Shown here: piece after piece, positions 62,922 to 64,000 of the stretch
Position numbering within the stretch: position 1 is the stretch's first letter
How the letters are laid out: every line of letters starts with the position of its first letter
NCBI GenBank assembly: GCA_017744735.1
Contig: JAGIAR010000003.1
Coordinates: forward strand, 124,001 to 188,000
Direction of reading: 5' to 3'
Length of the DNA: 64,000 nucleotides
DNA from: Novosphingobium sp.
Lineage (GTDB): Bacteria > Pseudomonadota > Alphaproteobacteria > Sphingomonadales > Sphingomonadaceae
The notes under the pieces: generated by a model
The model's database searches: none
The model's input: only the letters and a program-made list of their open reading frames with translations
What the model was told of the DNA's origin: nothing
Position numbers and translations under genes: made by a program

Positions 62922-63368
62922 CTACTTCTTCGCCAGAAACAGTCCGCCGACCATCACCGCCATGCCCAGCAGGCGAGTCCCGTCGAGCTTGGCCTGCGGC
63001 GTGCCGAACAGCCCGAAATGGTCGATCAGCGCGGCGGCGACGATCTGGCCGACCAGCACGCAGAAGATCGCGTTGGCCAGGCCGAAGCGCGGGCCGACGA
63101 AAGTGATCGAAAGCCCGTAAAACGCGACGCAGAGCCCGCCGAGATAGAGCCAGGGCGGCACGGCCGCAACCTGGGCGAGGCGCGGCAGGCCGGTAAATGC
63201 CGCAGCGACGGCGCAGATCGCGAAAGCGAGCGCGAACACGGTCGCGGTGGCAAAGGACGGGTTGCCCACCCGCATGCCGATGCCGCCGGACATCGCCGCC
63301 ATCACCGGGATCGCCATGCCGGCCAGCAGCATCACGCCGACGTAAGAGAAAGTGGTGGTGGGATTCAT
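62922..63368 (-). CDS. DMT-superfamily transporter (YdcZ/DUF606-like)
   Basis: 148 aa with about five hydrophobic helices ('YVGVMLLAGMAIPVMAAMSGGIGMRV', 'WLYLGGLCVAFYGLSITFVGPRFGLANAIFCVLVGQIVAAALIDHFGL', 'LLGMAVMVGGLFLA'). The 'FGLANAIFCVLVGQI' motif marks the half-size YdcZ family. GGAGG precedes the ATG at 63368 by 7 bases; the Arg-rich upstream extension is rejected. Transport substrate unknown. Confidence 0.9.
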   Translation of the reverse strand: MNPTTTFSYVGVMLLAGMAIPVMAAMSGGIGMRVGNPSFATATVFALAFAICAVAAAFTGLPRLAQVAAVPPWLYLGGLCVAFYGLSITFVGPRFGLANAIFCVLVGQIVAAALIDHFGLFGTPQAKLDGTRLLGMAVMVGGLFLAKK

Positions 63369-63475
63369 CGCAGGGCCTCCTGCCCGAGGGGAGAGGCGCC
63401 TAGCTGTGGCGGAGGCGGCGCGTCCGCAAGCAAGCAAAAGTATGCGGAGCCGAAGCTCTCCCCCTCGGCGGGGAA

Positions 63476-63955
63476 TCAATCCTCGGCCGGCTTGCTGTTC
63501 AGCTGGACGTAGTTCTGCAGGCCCATGCGCTCTATCATGTCGAACTGGGTCTCGAGGAAATCGACGTGCTCTTCCTCGCTTTCGAGGATCCGTTCGAAAA
63601 TCTCGCGGCTGACGTAGTCGCGGACCTTTTCCGAATGCTCGATCGCATCCCGGAGCAGCGGGATCGCCTCCATCTCGAGCGCGAGGTCGGCCTTGAGGAT
63701 TTCCTCCACCGTCTCGCCGACCTTGAGCCGGTTGATCGCCTGGAAGTTCGGCAGGCCGTCGAGAAACAGGATTCGCTCCGCCAGCATGTCGGCGTGCTTC
63801 ATCTCGTCGATCGATTCCTCGCGCTCCTTCTCGGCGAGCTTCCTGACACCCCAGTGGTTGAGCGTACGATAGTGCAGCCAGTACTGGTTGATCGCGGTCA
63901 GCTCGTTGGTGAGCGCCTTGTTGAGATAGTCGATGACTTGTGCGTCGCCCTTCAT
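63476..63955 (-). CDS. bfr: Bacterioferritin
   Basis: 159 aa four-helix ferritin. The ferroxidase ligands Glu18, Glu51 and His54 are present, and Met52 is the haem ligand shared between subunits. It stores iron as a 24-mer with haem. GAGG lies 5 bases before the ATG at 63955, so an in-frame TTG/GTG extension to 63994 is rejected. A bacterioferritin-associated ferredoxin gene is expected nearby but would lie outside the window. Confidence 0.95.
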   Translation of the reverse strand: MKGDAQVIDYLNKALTNELTAINQYWLHYRTLNHWGVRKLAEKEREESIDEMKHADMLAERILFLDGLPNFQAINRLKVGETVEEILKADLALEMEAIPLLRDAIEHSEKVRDYVSREIFERILESEEEHVDFLETQFDMIERMGLQNYVQLNSKPAED

Positions 63956-64000
63956 CGGAGCCTCGCTGTTGTTGTTCCGGAATGCGCGAACCATGCGCGC

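Noticed and set aside
1-64000. Prophage, insertion sequence or integrative element
   Set aside because: No transposase, integrase, phage structural gene or tRNA-flanking attachment repeat was found; the only clear element boundary is the 50-bp gatB duplication.

Overview
The window is a high-GC chromosomal segment of an alphaproteobacterium, most likely of the order Sphingomonadales (Sphingomonas/Erythrobacter-like). Clues are a ChpT-type histidine phosphotransferase, an RpoH with the diagnostic RpoH box, a TorF-family porin, an ATP12-type F1 assembly factor, a TonB-dependent receptor, a 'marine proteobacterial' sortase with its target, and DUF3297. Genes are dense, and many co-directional pairs overlap by the ATGA/GTGA tetranucleotide. 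I see no prophage, transposase, integrase, rRNA or CRISPR array. The accessory parts are toxin-antitoxin genes and REP-like palindromes.

Layout. 1-4 kb: the end of an M16 peptidase, a small protein, and two tandem paralogous secreted proteins of unknown role. 4-10.4 kb: trmL and the tRNA amidotransferase genes. gatC-gatA is separated from gatB by about 2.5 kb holding a secreted Sel1-like protein, an AbrB/VapC module and an opposite-strand PIN/ribbon-helix-helix module. The latter is bracketed by an exact 50-bp duplication of the gatB 5' end. 10.4-15.3 kb: an FKBP isomerase, rpsU, then an overlapping run crcB, RluC-like synthase, PaiB-like protein, HAD phosphatase, small membrane protein and ATP12. 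15.3-17.3 kb: ECF sigma factor, anti-sigma factor and secreted fasciclin protein. 17.5-21.1 kb: an mlaE-mlaF-mlaD-lipoprotein lipid transport operon. 21.2-27 kb: valS carrying an in-frame REP-like inverted pair, queE, a MATE exporter and several REP-like elements. 27-34.6 kb: HerA-like ATPase, TIGR02186 protein, TSUP permease, an NfrA/NfrB-like exopolysaccharide pair and nhaA. 34.6-41.5 kb: glyoxalase I, TorF porin, a metallophosphoesterase overlapping ugd, an HTH protein whose tail is read from a palindromic repeat, and a PQQ/cytochrome c dehydrogenase. 41.5-46.7 kb: rnpB, ampD, chpT, a JAMM peptidase, an RluD-like synthase, rpoH and an XRE-type regulator. 46.8-51.8 kb: sortase target and sortase, mtgA, a zinc CDF exporter and a GFA protein. 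51.8-59.5 kb: clpX, clpP, a frameshifted TonB receptor, an amidase, tig with a repeated lysine/alanine tail, and tRNA-Leu(UAG). 59.7-64 kb: small proteins, a CHAP protein, der, a tautomerase, a DMT permease and bacterioferritin.

Functionally the window is mostly housekeeping: translation quality (gatCAB, valS, trmL, pseudouridine synthases, der, rnpB, rpsU), protein folding and turnover (tig, clpX, clpP, rpoH, FKBP) and envelope maintenance (Mla, sortase, mtgA, ampD, Ugd, NfrAB-like). I did not find a clearly undescribed multi-gene system. The strongest unusual signals are the 50-bp gatB duplication around the toxin-antitoxin cassette, the REP-like pair translated inside valS, the repeat-derived tail of the HTH protein, and the single-base poly-C frameshift in the TonB receptor. 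All calls rest on reading the sequence; no database search was run.
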